DNA of 64,000 nt from Kribbella antiqua. Its GTDB lineage: Bacteria; Actinomycetota; Actinomycetes; Propionibacteriales; Kribbellaceae. The DNA lies in the NCBI RefSeq assembly GCF_004345665.1, contig NZ_SLWR01000013.1, positions 62,001 through 126,000 of the forward strand, read 5' to 3'. The translations under genes and the position numbers were made by a program. This document shows positions 24,419 through 33,439 of the stretch, one piece after another. How positions within the stretch are numbered: the first letter of the stretch is position 1; each line of letters begins with the position of its first letter. The notes under the pieces were generated by a model. It was not told the DNA's origin, ran no database searches, and worked only from the letters and a program-made list of their open reading frames with translations.

Positions 24419-25231
24419 ATGAGTGAGGATGCAGAGCTGGTTCCGTTGTCGGATGAGGAGCTGAATGCCCAGGTCGGCAGCATGTTGCCGGATAAGGAGG
24501 TCGTTTCGATCCTCGACCTCAACGTCGATCTGGCGCTTGCCATTGATGCGGCGGCACCGATCGAGTTGGCGGTGGCCGCGAACGCGAATGTTGCCGCGCC
24601 GATCGACGCGGCTGTCGGCGCGAACATCTTGTCCAGTGGCTCCGAGGCTCAGGCACTGGCCGACCAAGGTGTCCTGATCACGCAGGGCATTGATGCGGAC
24701 GCGACGGCGCACGCTGTCCAGGTCAGCGGAATCGATCAGTCCAACGACGTGGTCGATGCCGGGTCCTCTACCCCGGTGGTGGGCGGCGCCGCCGACAGCA
24801 CGTCCACGAGTGATGCGCCAAGTACGGGGTCTGAGCCGGCTAGTGGCGCGGGCACGGCCGCCGGTGGCGCCGAGACACCTTCGGAGGAGAGCACTGGGAT
24901 AGCTGGCGGGGAGCCTGCGGCCGATCCTGCGGCGGGTGCGGTTGTTCCGGATACTGGGTTGGAGACTCCTGACACGAGCCAGTTGCTGGATGGCAGCCTG
25001 CTGGCTGTCAACGTCGATGTCGATGCCGACGTCGACCTTGCCGCTCCGATCGCTGGTGCGGTGGCGGCGAACGCGAATGTGGCGGCTCCGATCGATGCCG
25101 CCGTCGCGGCCAACGTGGGCGCTGTCGACAGTCAGTCGGTGGCGGTCGCGCAGCAGGACGCGATCATCAACCAGGACATCACTGGCTCGGCGGACGCCAG
25201 CGCAGAGCAGACTTCCGAGATCGAGCAGTAA
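24419..25231 (+). CDS. two-module Ala/Asn-rich protein, putative peptide precursor of an M50-protease system
   Basis: 270 aa with a clear GGAGG ribosome site. Acidic leader-like start (MSEDAELVPLSDEELNAQ, then LPDKEVVS), then module 1 (30-107), a Ser/Thr/Gly/Pro/Glu-rich linker (108-192) and module 2 (193-270, to the end). Both modules share a core AVAANANVAAPIDAAV flanked by NVD strands and end in I-D-Q or I-E-Q. No cysteine, no signal peptide, no membrane helix. It lies 33 bp upstream of a membrane M50 peptidase with a PqqD-like domain, so I infer it is the substrate or partner of that protein. I know no named family for it. Confidence 0.8.
   Translation: MSEDAELVPLSDEELNAQVGSMLPDKEVVSILDLNVDLALAIDAAAPIELAVAANANVAAPIDAAVGANILSSGSEAQALADQGVLITQGIDADATAHAVQVSGIDQSNDVVDAGSSTPVVGGAADSTSTSDAPSTGSEPASGAGTAAGGAETPSEESTGIAGGEPAADPAAGAVVPDTGLETPDTSQLLDGSLLAVNVDVDADVDLAAPIAGAVAANANVAAPIDAAVAANVGAVDSQSVAVAQQDAIINQDITGSADASAEQTSEIEQ
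24506..25228 (+). repeat. two 78-codon direct repeat modules
   Basis: Module 1 is 24506-24739 and module 2 is 24995-25228. The central AVAANANVAAPIDAAV is identical in both; synonymous codon differences show an old duplication. Confidence 0.75.
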
Positions 25232-25264
25232 CCCAGGGCAGTGTCCGGTCTGGAGGATTCGCCG

Positions 25265-27811
25265 GTGCGGGCCAGTGGGGCTTGCGTCGCGCGTGCGGTC
25301 GACTCGACCACCAGCTGCGTGACGTCGATCGGTGTGCCCGTCCGAGCGGCTGATGTGGTGCTGTTGGGTGAGATGTCCGGATCGGGTTATCGCACCCCGC
25401 CGGCGCTGGTCCGCCGCGCGGACGGGCAGATCATTCAGCTGACCAGACTGTTGTATCTGGTGCTGGAGGCGATCGATGGTCGTCGTGACGACGCGCAGAT
25501 CGCGGAGCTGGTCAGCGCGAGTTATGGCCGGTCTGTGTCGGCGGCCAATGTAGCGGCCCTGATCCGCAGGCTGCAGCCTCTTGGTCTGGTGCGCGGCGCG
25601 GATGGGTCGGAGCCGCGTGTGCGTAGGGCGAATCCGCTGCTCAGGCTGCGGTTCAGGTACACCGTCACCGACCCGCGTCGAACCGAGCGGATCACCCGGC
25701 CGTTTGCGCGGCTGTTCAATCCGCTGCCCGTGGTGGGCTTCGTTGCGGCGTTCGTGTACGTGTGCTGGTGGCTGTTGTTCGACAAGGGGCTGGCGTCGGC
25801 CGCGTATCAGGCGTTCCACGAGCCCGGCTTCTTGTTGCTGGTCTTCGCGGTGACCGTGCTGTCGGCGGGATTCCACGAGTTCGGCCACGCGGCGGCCGCC
25901 CGGTACGGAGGATCGACGCCGGGCGCCATGGGCATGGGGTACTACCTCTTCTGGCCCGCCTTCTACACCGACGTCACAGACTCCTACCGGCTCGGGCGTG
26001 GCGGGCGCCTGCGCACCGACCTCGGCGGCTTGTACTTCAACGCCATCGTTGCGGTGGCGACCGTCGTGATCGCCCAGGTGACCGGGTACGACGCACTCCT
26101 GCTGGTCGTGGTGACACAGATTCTGCAGATGATCCGGCAGCTGCTGCCGACCATTCGCTTCGACGGCTATCACGTGCTCGCCGACCTGACCGGCGTCCCC
26201 GACCTGTACCACCACATCAAGCCGACCCTGACCGGTCTGCTGCCCTGGCGCTGGCGAAACCGCCACAACCGGGCGCTCAAGCGATGGGCACAGGCGGTCA
26301 TCACCGTGTGGTGCCTCACCGTCGTGCCGCTGATGCTGGTCGTGTTGGCCATGACCGTGGTGATGCTGCCCCGGGTGCTGGCCACCGCCAAGGCAAGCGT
26401 CGAGGAGCAATGGCGGATGCTTGCCGGCGGCTGGCACGACGCGGACCTTGTCGAGATCCTGGCCCGTGGGCTGGCCATCCTCGCGCTGGCGCTGCCTCTG
26501 CTCGGCCTGGGGCTGCTGCTGTGGCTGATGGTCAGCAGGATGGTGAGGTCGGTGTGGCGGCGTACGGCGGGCAAGCCCGCGCAGCGTTCAGTCGCCGCGG
26601 TCGTCGCGTTGACGATCATCGCGGCGCTCGGGTGGGTTTGGTGGCCCCACAGCGACCGGTACCGGCCGATCACCCCGAACGAGCGTGGCACGATCACAGA
26701 TTTCGTCGATCGGGCAGAGCCTGCGACCTCGCAGCCTCCCACCGGCAGTGGCCAGCTGAGCGAGGGGGACGTGAATCGGACCCAGGTCCTGTGGCCAGCC
26801 GGGGTGAAGCGACCCAGCCGTCAAAGCCCGACGTTGGCTCTCGTCATGGTGCCTCGTACCTCGGGCAGTGCTCGCGTGGGCGCACCGTCGACCTCATCGC
26901 CGACCGCCGTCGCACCCACAGCCGCTGCATCCCCGAACGACGCCTCGAGCGGCCTGCCTGGAGCAAACGACCCGCAATCAGATGGGGCTCCGGTGTGGGT
27001 GTTCCCCTTCGACAAGCCACTTCCTGCGGAGCCAGGCGACAACCAAGCGCTCGCCGTCAACACCACAAACGACACCGTGATCTACGACATCGCCTTCGCT
27101 TTGGTCTGGCTCGATGCTTCCCCAGATCCGGTGACGAACACCAACGAGGCCTACGCATTCGCAAGCTGCACGCACTGCGCGGCGGTGGCAATCGCCTTCC
27201 AAGTAGTGCTGGTCATCGGCAACGCGGACATCGTCGTACCCCAGAACCTCGCCGGAGCGCTGAACTACAACTGCGTGCAGTGCCTGACCTACGCACTCGC
27301 AACCCAACTTGTCCTGACATTGGACCAGCCACTCTCGGTCGATGGCATTGCAGCTCTCAACCAGGTCTGGGCGCAACTGGCAGACTTCACGCGTTCGATC
27401 CAGCAATACCCGCTATCCGAACTACGCGACCGGCTCACCTCCTTCGAGCAACAGATCCTCGGCGTCATCGCCGCCGACGGTGCGCTGACCACGCCTGACA
27501 CGCCCCAGGCAGCAACGCCGACAGCACAACCAGGACAAGACCCGACCGACGCCGGCGACCAGTCACCCACCACCGAGACCCCCACACCCTCGCTCAGCCC
27601 GAGCGAACAGCCACAGGTCGCGCCCACGAGTACCCCGACGACAACGACTCTCCCAGCGCCCACACCAACTACCTCCGCAACCAGCCCGACGGATCAGACC
27701 ACACCAACTCAGATCACACCGGATCCATCCACCACACCGACCAAGACAGAAACGCCCGCCGCCACGCCCACCAAGACAGAAACGCCGACCACCACGCCGA
27801 CGTTGCCATGA
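25265..27811 (+). CDS. PqqD-like/M50 membrane metallopeptidase with two-CxxC C-terminal domain
   Basis: 848 aa from GTG 25265, chosen because GGAGG lies 8 nt before it; GTG 25241 is 8 codons longer without a site. Residues about 25-110 are a PqqD/RRE-like winged helix (LVRRADGQIIQLTRLLY). The M50 site-2-type core has HEFGH at 204-208 and the second motif FDGYH with D300, amid about six membrane helices to 495. An outer domain (about 500-760) carries C635/C638 and C670/C673 (SCTHCAAVAIAFQVVL, NCVQCLTYALATQLVL). The last 90 residues are Thr/Pro-rich. Relatives such as YydH cut peptides; the task here is inferred to be processing of the upstream two-module protein. Confidence 0.85.
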   Translation: MRASGACVARAVDSTTSCVTSIGVPVRAADVVLLGEMSGSGYRTPPALVRRADGQIIQLTRLLYLVLEAIDGRRDDAQIAELVSASYGRSVSAANVAALIRRLQPLGLVRGADGSEPRVRRANPLLRLRFRYTVTDPRRTERITRPFARLFNPLPVVGFVAAFVYVCWWLLFDKGLASAAYQAFHEPGFLLLVFAVTVLSAGFHEFGHAAAARYGGSTPGAMGMGYYLFWPAFYTDVTDSYRLGRGGRLRTDLGGLYFNAIVAVATVVIAQVTGYDALLLVVVTQILQMIRQLLPTIRFDGYHVLADLTGVPDLYHHIKPTLTGLLPWRWRNRHNRALKRWAQAVITVWCLTVVPLMLVVLAMTVVMLPRVLATAKASVEEQWRMLAGGWHDADLVEILARGLAILALALPLLGLGLLLWLMVSRMVRSVWRRTAGKPAQRSVAAVVALTIIAALGWVWWPHSDRYRPITPNERGTITDFVDRAEPATSQPPTGSGQLSEGDVNRTQVLWPAGVKRPSRQSPTLALVMVPRTSGSARVGAPSTSSPTAVAPTAAASPNDASSGLPGANDPQSDGAPVWVFPFDKPLPAEPGDNQALAVNTTNDTVIYDIAFALVWLDASPDPVTNTNEAYAFASCTHCAAVAIAFQVVLVIGNADIVVPQNLAGALNYNCVQCLTYALATQLVLTLDQPLSVDGIAALNQVWAQLADFTRSIQQYPLSELRDRLTSFEQQILGVIAADGALTTPDTPQAATPTAQPGQDPTDAGDQSPTTETPTPSLSPSEQPQVAPTSTPTTTTLPAPTPTTSATSPTDQTTPTQITPDPSTTPTKTETPAATPTKTETPTTTPTLP

Positions 27812-27897
27812 TCATTGAATCCCGAGCGCGATAGACCAGCGCACGCGATCGGACCACAGTCCGGCGATATCTGCACCACTGCCAAAACACCCGCCGT

Positions 27898-28074
27898 GTC
27901 GGTGCTATCGTGTCCGGCCTGCTGATCGGCCTCGGCGGAGTGACCACGCTCGGGTACGGCGCCGTTTTCGCGGCCTGCGCCGTTCTCACCGTTCTGGCCC
28001 TGATCCTGATGCTCTTCAGCACACCTGCTGGACGACGTGACAATCGGCATCAGCCGGGCATTCACCAACACTGA
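27898..28074 (+). pseudogene. C-terminal tail of an MFS transporter
   Basis: Plus strand: VGAIVSGLLIGLGG, then GAVFAACAVLTVLALILMLF and a charged end before TGA 28072. It looks like the last helix or two of a major-facilitator protein. Nothing upstream continues the frame. Confidence 0.45.
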
Positions 28075-28213
28075 TATCGCGCTCCTGGCCCCCGACGATG
28101 CTCAGCTCTAGACCGAGCCCGGTTGGCTTCAAAGATGCCCTCGGCGGATTCCGCGACCCCACCAACGTACGACGTTCCCTCCGGGAAGCCCTCGCCCGGT
28201 CGGCAGCACCGCC

Positions 28214-28280
28214 CGCCGCGACCTAGGCGAAGCCCTCGGCTGGCCCCAGAACAAACTCGCCCTCGTCGAAACCGGCGGGT
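28214..28280 (+). pseudogene. XRE-type helix-turn-helix scrap
   Basis: Plus strand: RRDLGEALGWPQNKLALVET, the helix-turn-helix core of XRE regulators (usual form LGWSQSKLSRIE). No start or remaining domain. Confidence 0.35.
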
Positions 28281-28308
28281 CAAGTCGATCGACGTCGTGA
28301 CTCGTTGC

Positions 28309-28947
28309 CTAGGCGCCTCCGAGACCGGCATCGCGCGCTCGGATGACCGCCTCGGTACGACTGGCGACACCTAGCTTCGCGAACGCGGACGACGTCAGGT
28401 TGTTGACGGTCTTGAGGGAGAGTCCGAGCTCGGCGGCGATCGCGGCGTTCGATAGCCCTCGGGCGAGATGGTGGACAGCCTCGCGCTCACGCCGTGTGAG
28501 CTCCGGGAATGGATCGACCGCGGGGTCGGGGGCCGTCAGCTTCGACAGGACATGACGCGCGACCGCCTGACTGAAGATGGCCTCGCCGGCGCTCACGGCC
28601 GTGACCGCACGCACGATCTCGTCCTTGGTGGCGCCCTTGAGGAGGTAGCCCCTCGCTCCCGCGCGCAGGGCCCGGCTCATGGTCCGTTCGTCCTCGGTCA
28701 TGGTCAGGACGAGCACGGCCACGTCAGGGGCGACCCTGGTGATCTCACGTGTGGCTTCGAAACCGTCCATGTCGGGCATCCCGAGGTCCATGATGACCAC
28801 GTCCGGATGCTCGGTCACGGCCACGCGCACTGCCTCGGCGCCGGTGGCTGCTTCGGCGACGAGGTCCATGTCGGGCAGCTGCTCAAAGAGGGCGCGTAGG
28901 CCGTCACGGACCACGGGGTGGTCGTCGGCAACCATCACCCTGATCAC
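28309..28947 (-). CDS. NarL/LuxR-family response regulator
   Basis: 212 aa. Receiver with D8/D9, D54 in VVIMDLGMPDMDG and the lysine of GYLLKGAT; LuxR helix-turn-helix (LTRREREAVHHLARGLSNAA, then GLSLKTVNNLTSSAFAKLGV). The GTG start at 28947 overlaps the kinase stop by 4 nt. Partner of the kinase at 28944; similar system at 4141. Confidence 0.93.
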   Translation of the reverse strand: MIRVMVADDHPVVRDGLRALFEQLPDMDLVAEAATGAEAVRVAVTEHPDVVIMDLGMPDMDGFEATREITRVAPDVAVLVLTMTEDERTMSRALRAGARGYLLKGATKDEIVRAVTAVSAGEAIFSQAVARHVLSKLTAPDPAVDPFPELTRREREAVHHLARGLSNAAIAAELGLSLKTVNNLTSSAFAKLGVASRTEAVIRARDAGLGGA

Positions 28948-30881
28948 GGCTCGACTCCGAGGGGCAGTACGGCGGTGACGAGACCGCCGTGGGGAGTGGG
29001 CCCGGCGTCGCAGGAGCCTCCGACCTCAGCGGCGCGAGTGTGCATCGAGCGCAGGCCGACGCCAGGACGCCACGCGGCGACCGGGTTTCCGTCGTCGGCG
29101 ACGGTCAGGCTGAGGGAACGGGTGTCGGTTGCTAGGGACACCACGGCGGACCGGGCTGTCGAGTGGCGCACGACGTTGGTCAACGCCTCGCTGGCGATCC
29201 GGTATGCCGCGACCTCGACGTCCGGCGAGAGCTCAGGGAGGCTGTCGGGTGCATGGACCTTCAGGGAGACCGGGCCCAGCTCGTCACATTGCCGACGCAG
29301 CGCGCCGATGAGCCCGAGCTGGTCGAGGGCAGGAGGTCGGAGACCGTAGACGAGTTGACGCACGTCGTCGATAGCCTCGCGCAGCTGGTCGGCCAGCTGA
29401 GTAGCGAGCTGCTCGGCCTTCTGCGGGTTCGTTCGTGCCGCGAGCGCCGTGCCGTCGGCCTTCAGTGCTGCCCCAGTGAGGGTCGGCCCGAGGCTGTCGT
29501 GCAGTTCCCGATGCAGGCGGTTTCGCTCCTCGGCCGCGGCGGTGAGCACATGGTCCCTCGAAGCCCGCAGCTGCCGGCTGAGCCGCGTTGCGTGAAGTGC
29601 CACCGCGAGCGGCCCGGACAGCAGATCCAGGATGGTCTGGTCCGCGTGCGACAGCTGTCGCTCTCCACGGCGTACTCCGATCTCGAGGCTTCCCTGCGAC
29701 TCGCCGGCGTGGAGGAGAGCGAGGCGCTGCACTTCGCCGTCAGGTTGACCCGACGTGAGCCGCTGACCGTCCGTCCCAACCAGTGACGCGTAGGGGAGCC
29801 GCAGGGCTTCGCGCAGCGCATCGAGCATCGTGCTCAGATCCTCACCCGCCAGATGCTGGCCGACGGCAGAGACGGCTTGGACCGGGTCGCGGCGCGCGCC
29901 GTAAAGCGCCTGCTCGACGCGTCGTTGCACGCGGAGCCTCAGCGGGTTGAATCCGAGCGCGACGGCCAGCGCAGCCAGGATGGGTGCGCCTGCCGCGGTC
30001 AGCACGAGGTTGAGCACGGCCACGATAGCGGAGTAGGCCAGGACGACGATCCCGGTCAAAGTTCCGTAGACGAGGACGCGTGACAGGGCCAGGCGGACGT
30101 CGAACAGCCGGTACCGCAGCACGGCGATGGTGACTGCGGTCGGGATCAGCGCAAAGCTGAGCAGGAGGAGGATCTCGCGGCCGGTGGGCAGGGAGAACCA
30201 GGACGGCACGTTGATGACGAGAGCCAGCACCACGGCGGCGAGCAACCACTGGAGCTGCTGCCTGACCGTCTCGTCGCCGCGCTTGTAGCGCACGGCGAGG
30301 GCCGCCAGAGACAGGAACACCACGATGGGGGCGAGGAGCCCGGCTGCCGCCTCGCCCCATTCCCACCACGGGGACACCAGATACGACGACGCGCCGTACT
30401 CCGGAGTCGGTCCAGTGCTGGTGGTTCCGATCAGCGCCGTCGCGAATGTCAGCCAGCCCAGGGCCCGCCACCTGGGGCTGAGTGGTGAGCCGGTTGGAAA
30501 CAGCTGCAGGGCGAGTGGCAGACAGAAGAACACTCCCCAGCCCCACGCGAAGGAGAACACGGTGACGATGGCGCGCATCACCGGCTCGGGCCAGCCGGCG
30601 TCCTGGCCACCGATCACCAACGGCGCTATGGCGGCGCTCACGAGGGGAGCGATACCAAGCCCCAGGAACAGCCATCCGATGGGATGTTCAGGCTTCGCCC
30701 TGGCCACGAGGTAGCCGCACGGTGCTGCGGACAAGCCGATGACGAGGTTGCTCAGCAGGTAGCTCGCGACTGCGTCGTCCCCGTTAAGGCGCACGACCAA
30801 GCCGCCACCGACGGCAACGCCGGCGAGCAGCACGCTGACGAAGAACGCTCCGTCGGCGAGCGTGACGCGTCCCCTTGCCAT
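28944..30881 (-). CDS. NarL-system sensor histidine kinase (HisKA_3)
   Basis: 645 aa with about nine to ten N-terminal membrane helices, a GAF-like linker, HisKA_3 with LHRELHDSLGPTLTG (H near 458), and HATPase (YRIASEALTNVVRHS, VADDGNPVA). ATG 30881 is the likeliest start; the ribosome site is weak, and an in-frame GTG about 10 codons upstream is an alternative. It overlaps the regulator by 4 nt. Divergent from the membrane protein at 31040, a possible target. Signal unknown. Confidence 0.9.
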   Translation of the reverse strand: MARGRVTLADGAFFVSVLLAGVAVGGGLVVRLNGDDAVASYLLSNLVIGLSAAPCGYLVARAKPEHPIGWLFLGLGIAPLVSAAIAPLVIGGQDAGWPEPVMRAIVTVFSFAWGWGVFFCLPLALQLFPTGSPLSPRWRALGWLTFATALIGTTSTGPTPEYGASSYLVSPWWEWGEAAAGLLAPIVVFLSLAALAVRYKRGDETVRQQLQWLLAAVVLALVINVPSWFSLPTGREILLLLSFALIPTAVTIAVLRYRLFDVRLALSRVLVYGTLTGIVVLAYSAIVAVLNLVLTAAGAPILAALAVALGFNPLRLRVQRRVEQALYGARRDPVQAVSAVGQHLAGEDLSTMLDALREALRLPYASLVGTDGQRLTSGQPDGEVQRLALLHAGESQGSLEIGVRRGERQLSHADQTILDLLSGPLAVALHATRLSRQLRASRDHVLTAAAEERNRLHRELHDSLGPTLTGAALKADGTALAARTNPQKAEQLATQLADQLREAIDDVRQLVYGLRPPALDQLGLIGALRRQCDELGPVSLKVHAPDSLPELSPDVEVAAYRIASEALTNVVRHSTARSAVVSLATDTRSLSLTVADDGNPVAAWRPGVGLRSMHTRAAEVGGSCDAGPTPHGGLVTAVLPLGVEP

Positions 30882-31039
30882 GACGCCATGATGACGCTCT
30901 CGCACCCCATCCGATAGGGAACTGCCTCCCGGGGCAGCCGGGCAGCCGCCCGGCCCCCGGAGGATCCACTCCACTGAACGGCGGTCTCGATTCCCTCCAG
31001 GATTGCTCCGAGAAGCACTCACCGACGTCTGGAGGCACC

Positions 31040-31765
31040 ATGAGCACCATCCCGACCAGCGCGACTCGCTCGGCGAGCCCAGATCGGGCTGCCGGCGTAC
31101 GGGATCTCAGGGCGTTCCAGCGGAAGGTGGCTGCCGCTGTGCTCCTGGTCCCGGCATTGAGCATCGGCTTCGCCAGACTCTTCCAGGTCGACGACACCGA
31201 CACCCGGAAGGCATTGGAACTCGTCGCCACCGACCCAGGCCGGCAGTTCACCTTTGCGCTGCTCGGTTATGTCGGCATCCTCACGATCGTGCCAGCCTTC
31301 CTTGCCGCCGCGAGACTGGCCAGGCGCCGCCGCCCTGTGCTGGCGATGATTGCGCTCGGGGTCAACCTGCTGGCCTATTTGGGATCGTGGGCCATCGGTG
31401 CCGTCGACAACCTCTACCTGGTCGGCGGGAAGCTACCGGTCGAGCAGCGGGACACCGCTGCTGTCGTGATCGACAAGATGTGGGCCGAAGGTCTCGCCGG
31501 TGTCAGCACCGGAGTGTTCGTGCTCGGGCACGTTTTCGGAGCGATCCTGATGGCATTCGCCCTCCGGGGGAGCATTCCGACGATCGGCTGGGTCGCGATG
31601 CTGCTCACCACTCCTGCACACGTCGTCGCGTTCGTCGTGCTGCAGATGCCGGTCTTGGACATGGCCGCGTGGATGCTCATGGCGCTCAGCTTCGGCTACT
31701 GCGCCCTCACCATCCTGCGGACCGCCGACGACGAGTGGGACCTGCCGCCGCGTCGCCAACGCTGA
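31040..31765 (+). CDS. multi-pass membrane protein next to a two-component system
   Basis: 241 aa with about six hydrophobic helices and charged ends; no catalytic motif recognised, DUF4386-like in appearance. ATG 31040 has a TGGAGG ribosome site. It is divergent from the kinase, mirroring the membrane gene that heads the first NarL operon, and could be a regulated target or accessory sensor. Function unknown. Confidence 0.8.
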   Translation: MSTIPTSATRSASPDRAAGVRDLRAFQRKVAAAVLLVPALSIGFARLFQVDDTDTRKALELVATDPGRQFTFALLGYVGILTIVPAFLAAARLARRRRPVLAMIALGVNLLAYLGSWAIGAVDNLYLVGGKLPVEQRDTAAVVIDKMWAEGLAGVSTGVFVLGHVFGAILMAFALRGSIPTIGWVAMLLTTPAHVVAFVVLQMPVLDMAAWMLMALSFGYCALTILRTADDEWDLPPRRQR

Positions 31766-31874
31766 GCACGCCAGCGACTCCGGCCGCCGCTGAGCTACCA
31801 GGGCCGATACCCGGCCGGACCCCAAACCCACACCGAGTTAGACATTCGTGGAAGCACCTCAGGAGGTGGTCGAC

Positions 31875-32324
31875 ATGAACCCCAGTAGCGAGACCGAGCG
31901 CAACAAAGCGGTGATCTGCCGTTTCGTCGAGGAAGTTCAGAACAAGCAGGACTGGGCCGCATACGACGAACTCAACGACCCTGACTTCGTAAACCTCAGC
32001 GCGCCGCCCGGAGCACCGGCCGACCGCGAAGGTGGAAAGATCTTCCTCCAGGCGCTCGCGGCGGCTTACCCGGATGCGATGTTCACGATCGACGACATGT
32101 TCGCCGAGGGCGACGCCGTGATCACCAGAAAAACGTTTACGGGGACCAACGAGCGTGAGTTCATGGGAGTGCCCGCCACAGGTCGACGGGTCAGCCTCCA
32201 GTACGTGGACATCATGCGTGTCCGTGACGGCCGGATCATCAATCACTGGAATGTCTTGGACCAGCTCAGCTGGATGGTGCAGCTCGGCTTGATCCCTGAC
32301 CCCTCCGGTTCGTCGTCCGCGTAG
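31875..32324 (+). CDS. SnoaL-like (ester cyclase family) protein
   Basis: 149-aa NTF2-like alpha+beta barrel. NKAVICRFVEEVQNKQDWAA, then DDMFAEGDAVITRKTFTGTN, then GRRVSLQYVDIMRVRDGRII and NHWNVLDQLSWM follow the SnoaL-like pattern. AGGAGGTGG lies 7 nt before ATG 31875, so the earlier GTG is rejected. Cytoplasmic; in relatives the fold catalyses polyketide cyclisation or serves as an isomerase/hydrolase, but most genomic copies have no known substrate. Confidence 0.88.
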   Translation: MNPSSETERNKAVICRFVEEVQNKQDWAAYDELNDPDFVNLSAPPGAPADREGGKIFLQALAAAYPDAMFTIDDMFAEGDAVITRKTFTGTNEREFMGVPATGRRVSLQYVDIMRVRDGRIINHWNVLDQLSWMVQLGLIPDPSGSSSA

Positions 32325-32364
32325 CCGGTGGCCCGGTGGGACTCGAACCTGGCACGGAACCGTG

Positions 32365-33273
32365 TCATTTCACCGTGATGATGAGCCTGCCGCGCGTGCG
32401 CTCTGCGAAGGCGGCGGGGGCGGCGGCCAGGTCGCGGACGGCCGTGACAAGCGGTGTGAGCCGCCCATCGCGGAGGCGAGCGGCCAACTGTGCTAACTGT
32501 TCGCGGTTGGGCTCGACGACGAAGAAGAATGCCCGGCCGTCGCGGGGATGGATTGTCGGGGGATCGGCGACGGTGACGAGGGTGCCGCCGGGCCGTAAAA
32601 GGGTGGTGGAGCGGTCGCGGACCTCGCCGCCGATGACGTCGAGCACCACGTCGACCTCGCCGGCGTCCTCCAGGCGGTCGCTGTCCAGATCGAGGAACTC
32701 GTGGACGCCCAGGGTGCCGGCCAGGTCCCGGTCGGAGGCTCGGCCGGTGCCGATGATGCGGGCTCCGGTCTCGCGGGCCAGTTGTACGGCGACCGAGCCG
32801 ACGGAGCCGCCGGCGCCGTGGATGAGGACGGTTTGGCCTGTGTGCAGGTGGGCGTGGTCGTACAGCGCTTGCCAGGCGGTCAGGCCGGGCATCACCAGTG
32901 CGGCCCCGGCGGTGTGGTCAACGTCAGCGGGGAGCGGAGCCAGGTTGCGGGCCTCCACGGCGGCATACTCGGCGAGCGAACCGTTGCGGCGCCAGTCGGT
33001 CAGCCCGAAGACTCGCTGACCGACGGTCACACCGGTGGTGCCATAGCCGAGCTCGACGACCACACCGGACAGCTCGTGGCCGAGGACGCTCGGGGTGCGG
33101 TCGCGGCCGGCGCGGTCGGTCCAGGTCCCGGGCCACTCGGGCTCGCCGCGGAGAAAGCCGGCGGCGTGGACCTGCACGATGACGTCGTTCTCGGCGGCGT
33201 CGGGGTAGGGCAGCTCGGTCAGGGACAGCCCGTAGCCCTCGACTTCGCGGTCCCGGACAGTGATGGCACGCAT
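32365..33273 (-). CDS. zinc-independent MDR-family NADP-dependent oxidoreductase
   Basis: 302-aa quinone-oxidoreductase-like medium-chain reductase. The GroES-like half has GHELSGVVVELGYG and the DWRRNGSLAEYA turn; the Rossmann half has HGAGGSVGSVAVQLARETGA near 150-170. The cysteine zinc ligands of alcohol dehydrogenases are missing, as in QOR enzymes. AAGGACC precedes ATG 33273. Likely reduces quinones or enones with NADPH. Single gene. Confidence 0.88.
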   Translation of the reverse strand: MRAITVRDREVEGYGLSLTELPYPDAAENDVIVQVHAAGFLRGEPEWPGTWTDRAGRDRTPSVLGHELSGVVVELGYGTTGVTVGQRVFGLTDWRRNGSLAEYAAVEARNLAPLPADVDHTAGAALVMPGLTAWQALYDHAHLHTGQTVLIHGAGGSVGSVAVQLARETGARIIGTGRASDRDLAGTLGVHEFLDLDSDRLEDAGEVDVVLDVIGGEVRDRSTTLLRPGGTLVTVADPPTIHPRDGRAFFFVVEPNREQLAQLAARLRDGRLTPLVTAVRDLAAAPAAFAERTRGRLIITVK

Positions 33274-33439
33274 GAAGGTCCTTGCAGTGGTCGTTGTGCT
33301 GGCTCCACTCGACCCTACGCAGCCGCCGCCCGCGATCGGAGGGCCATTCGGAGGCGGTTTCGATGGGCCACCTAGGCGGGAGTGGGCCCATGATCGTAGG
33401 CCAGCCCGGCCGTACTCAGCGGCTTGCGCGACCTCGCGG

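Larger units (their letters stand above)
27812..28308. other. intergenic stretch with gene relics
   Basis: 497 bases with no intact gene. It holds an MFS transporter tail (27898-28074, plus) and a short XRE-type helix-turn-helix scrap (28214-28280, plus). No terminator is seen directly after the M50 gene. Confidence 0.5.

Noticed and set aside
32334-32354. Minus-strand string GGTTCGAGTCCCACC resembling a tRNA T-arm
   Set aside because: The T-stem does not pair beyond two bases, and no acceptor, D-arm or anticodon arm can be built from the flanks.
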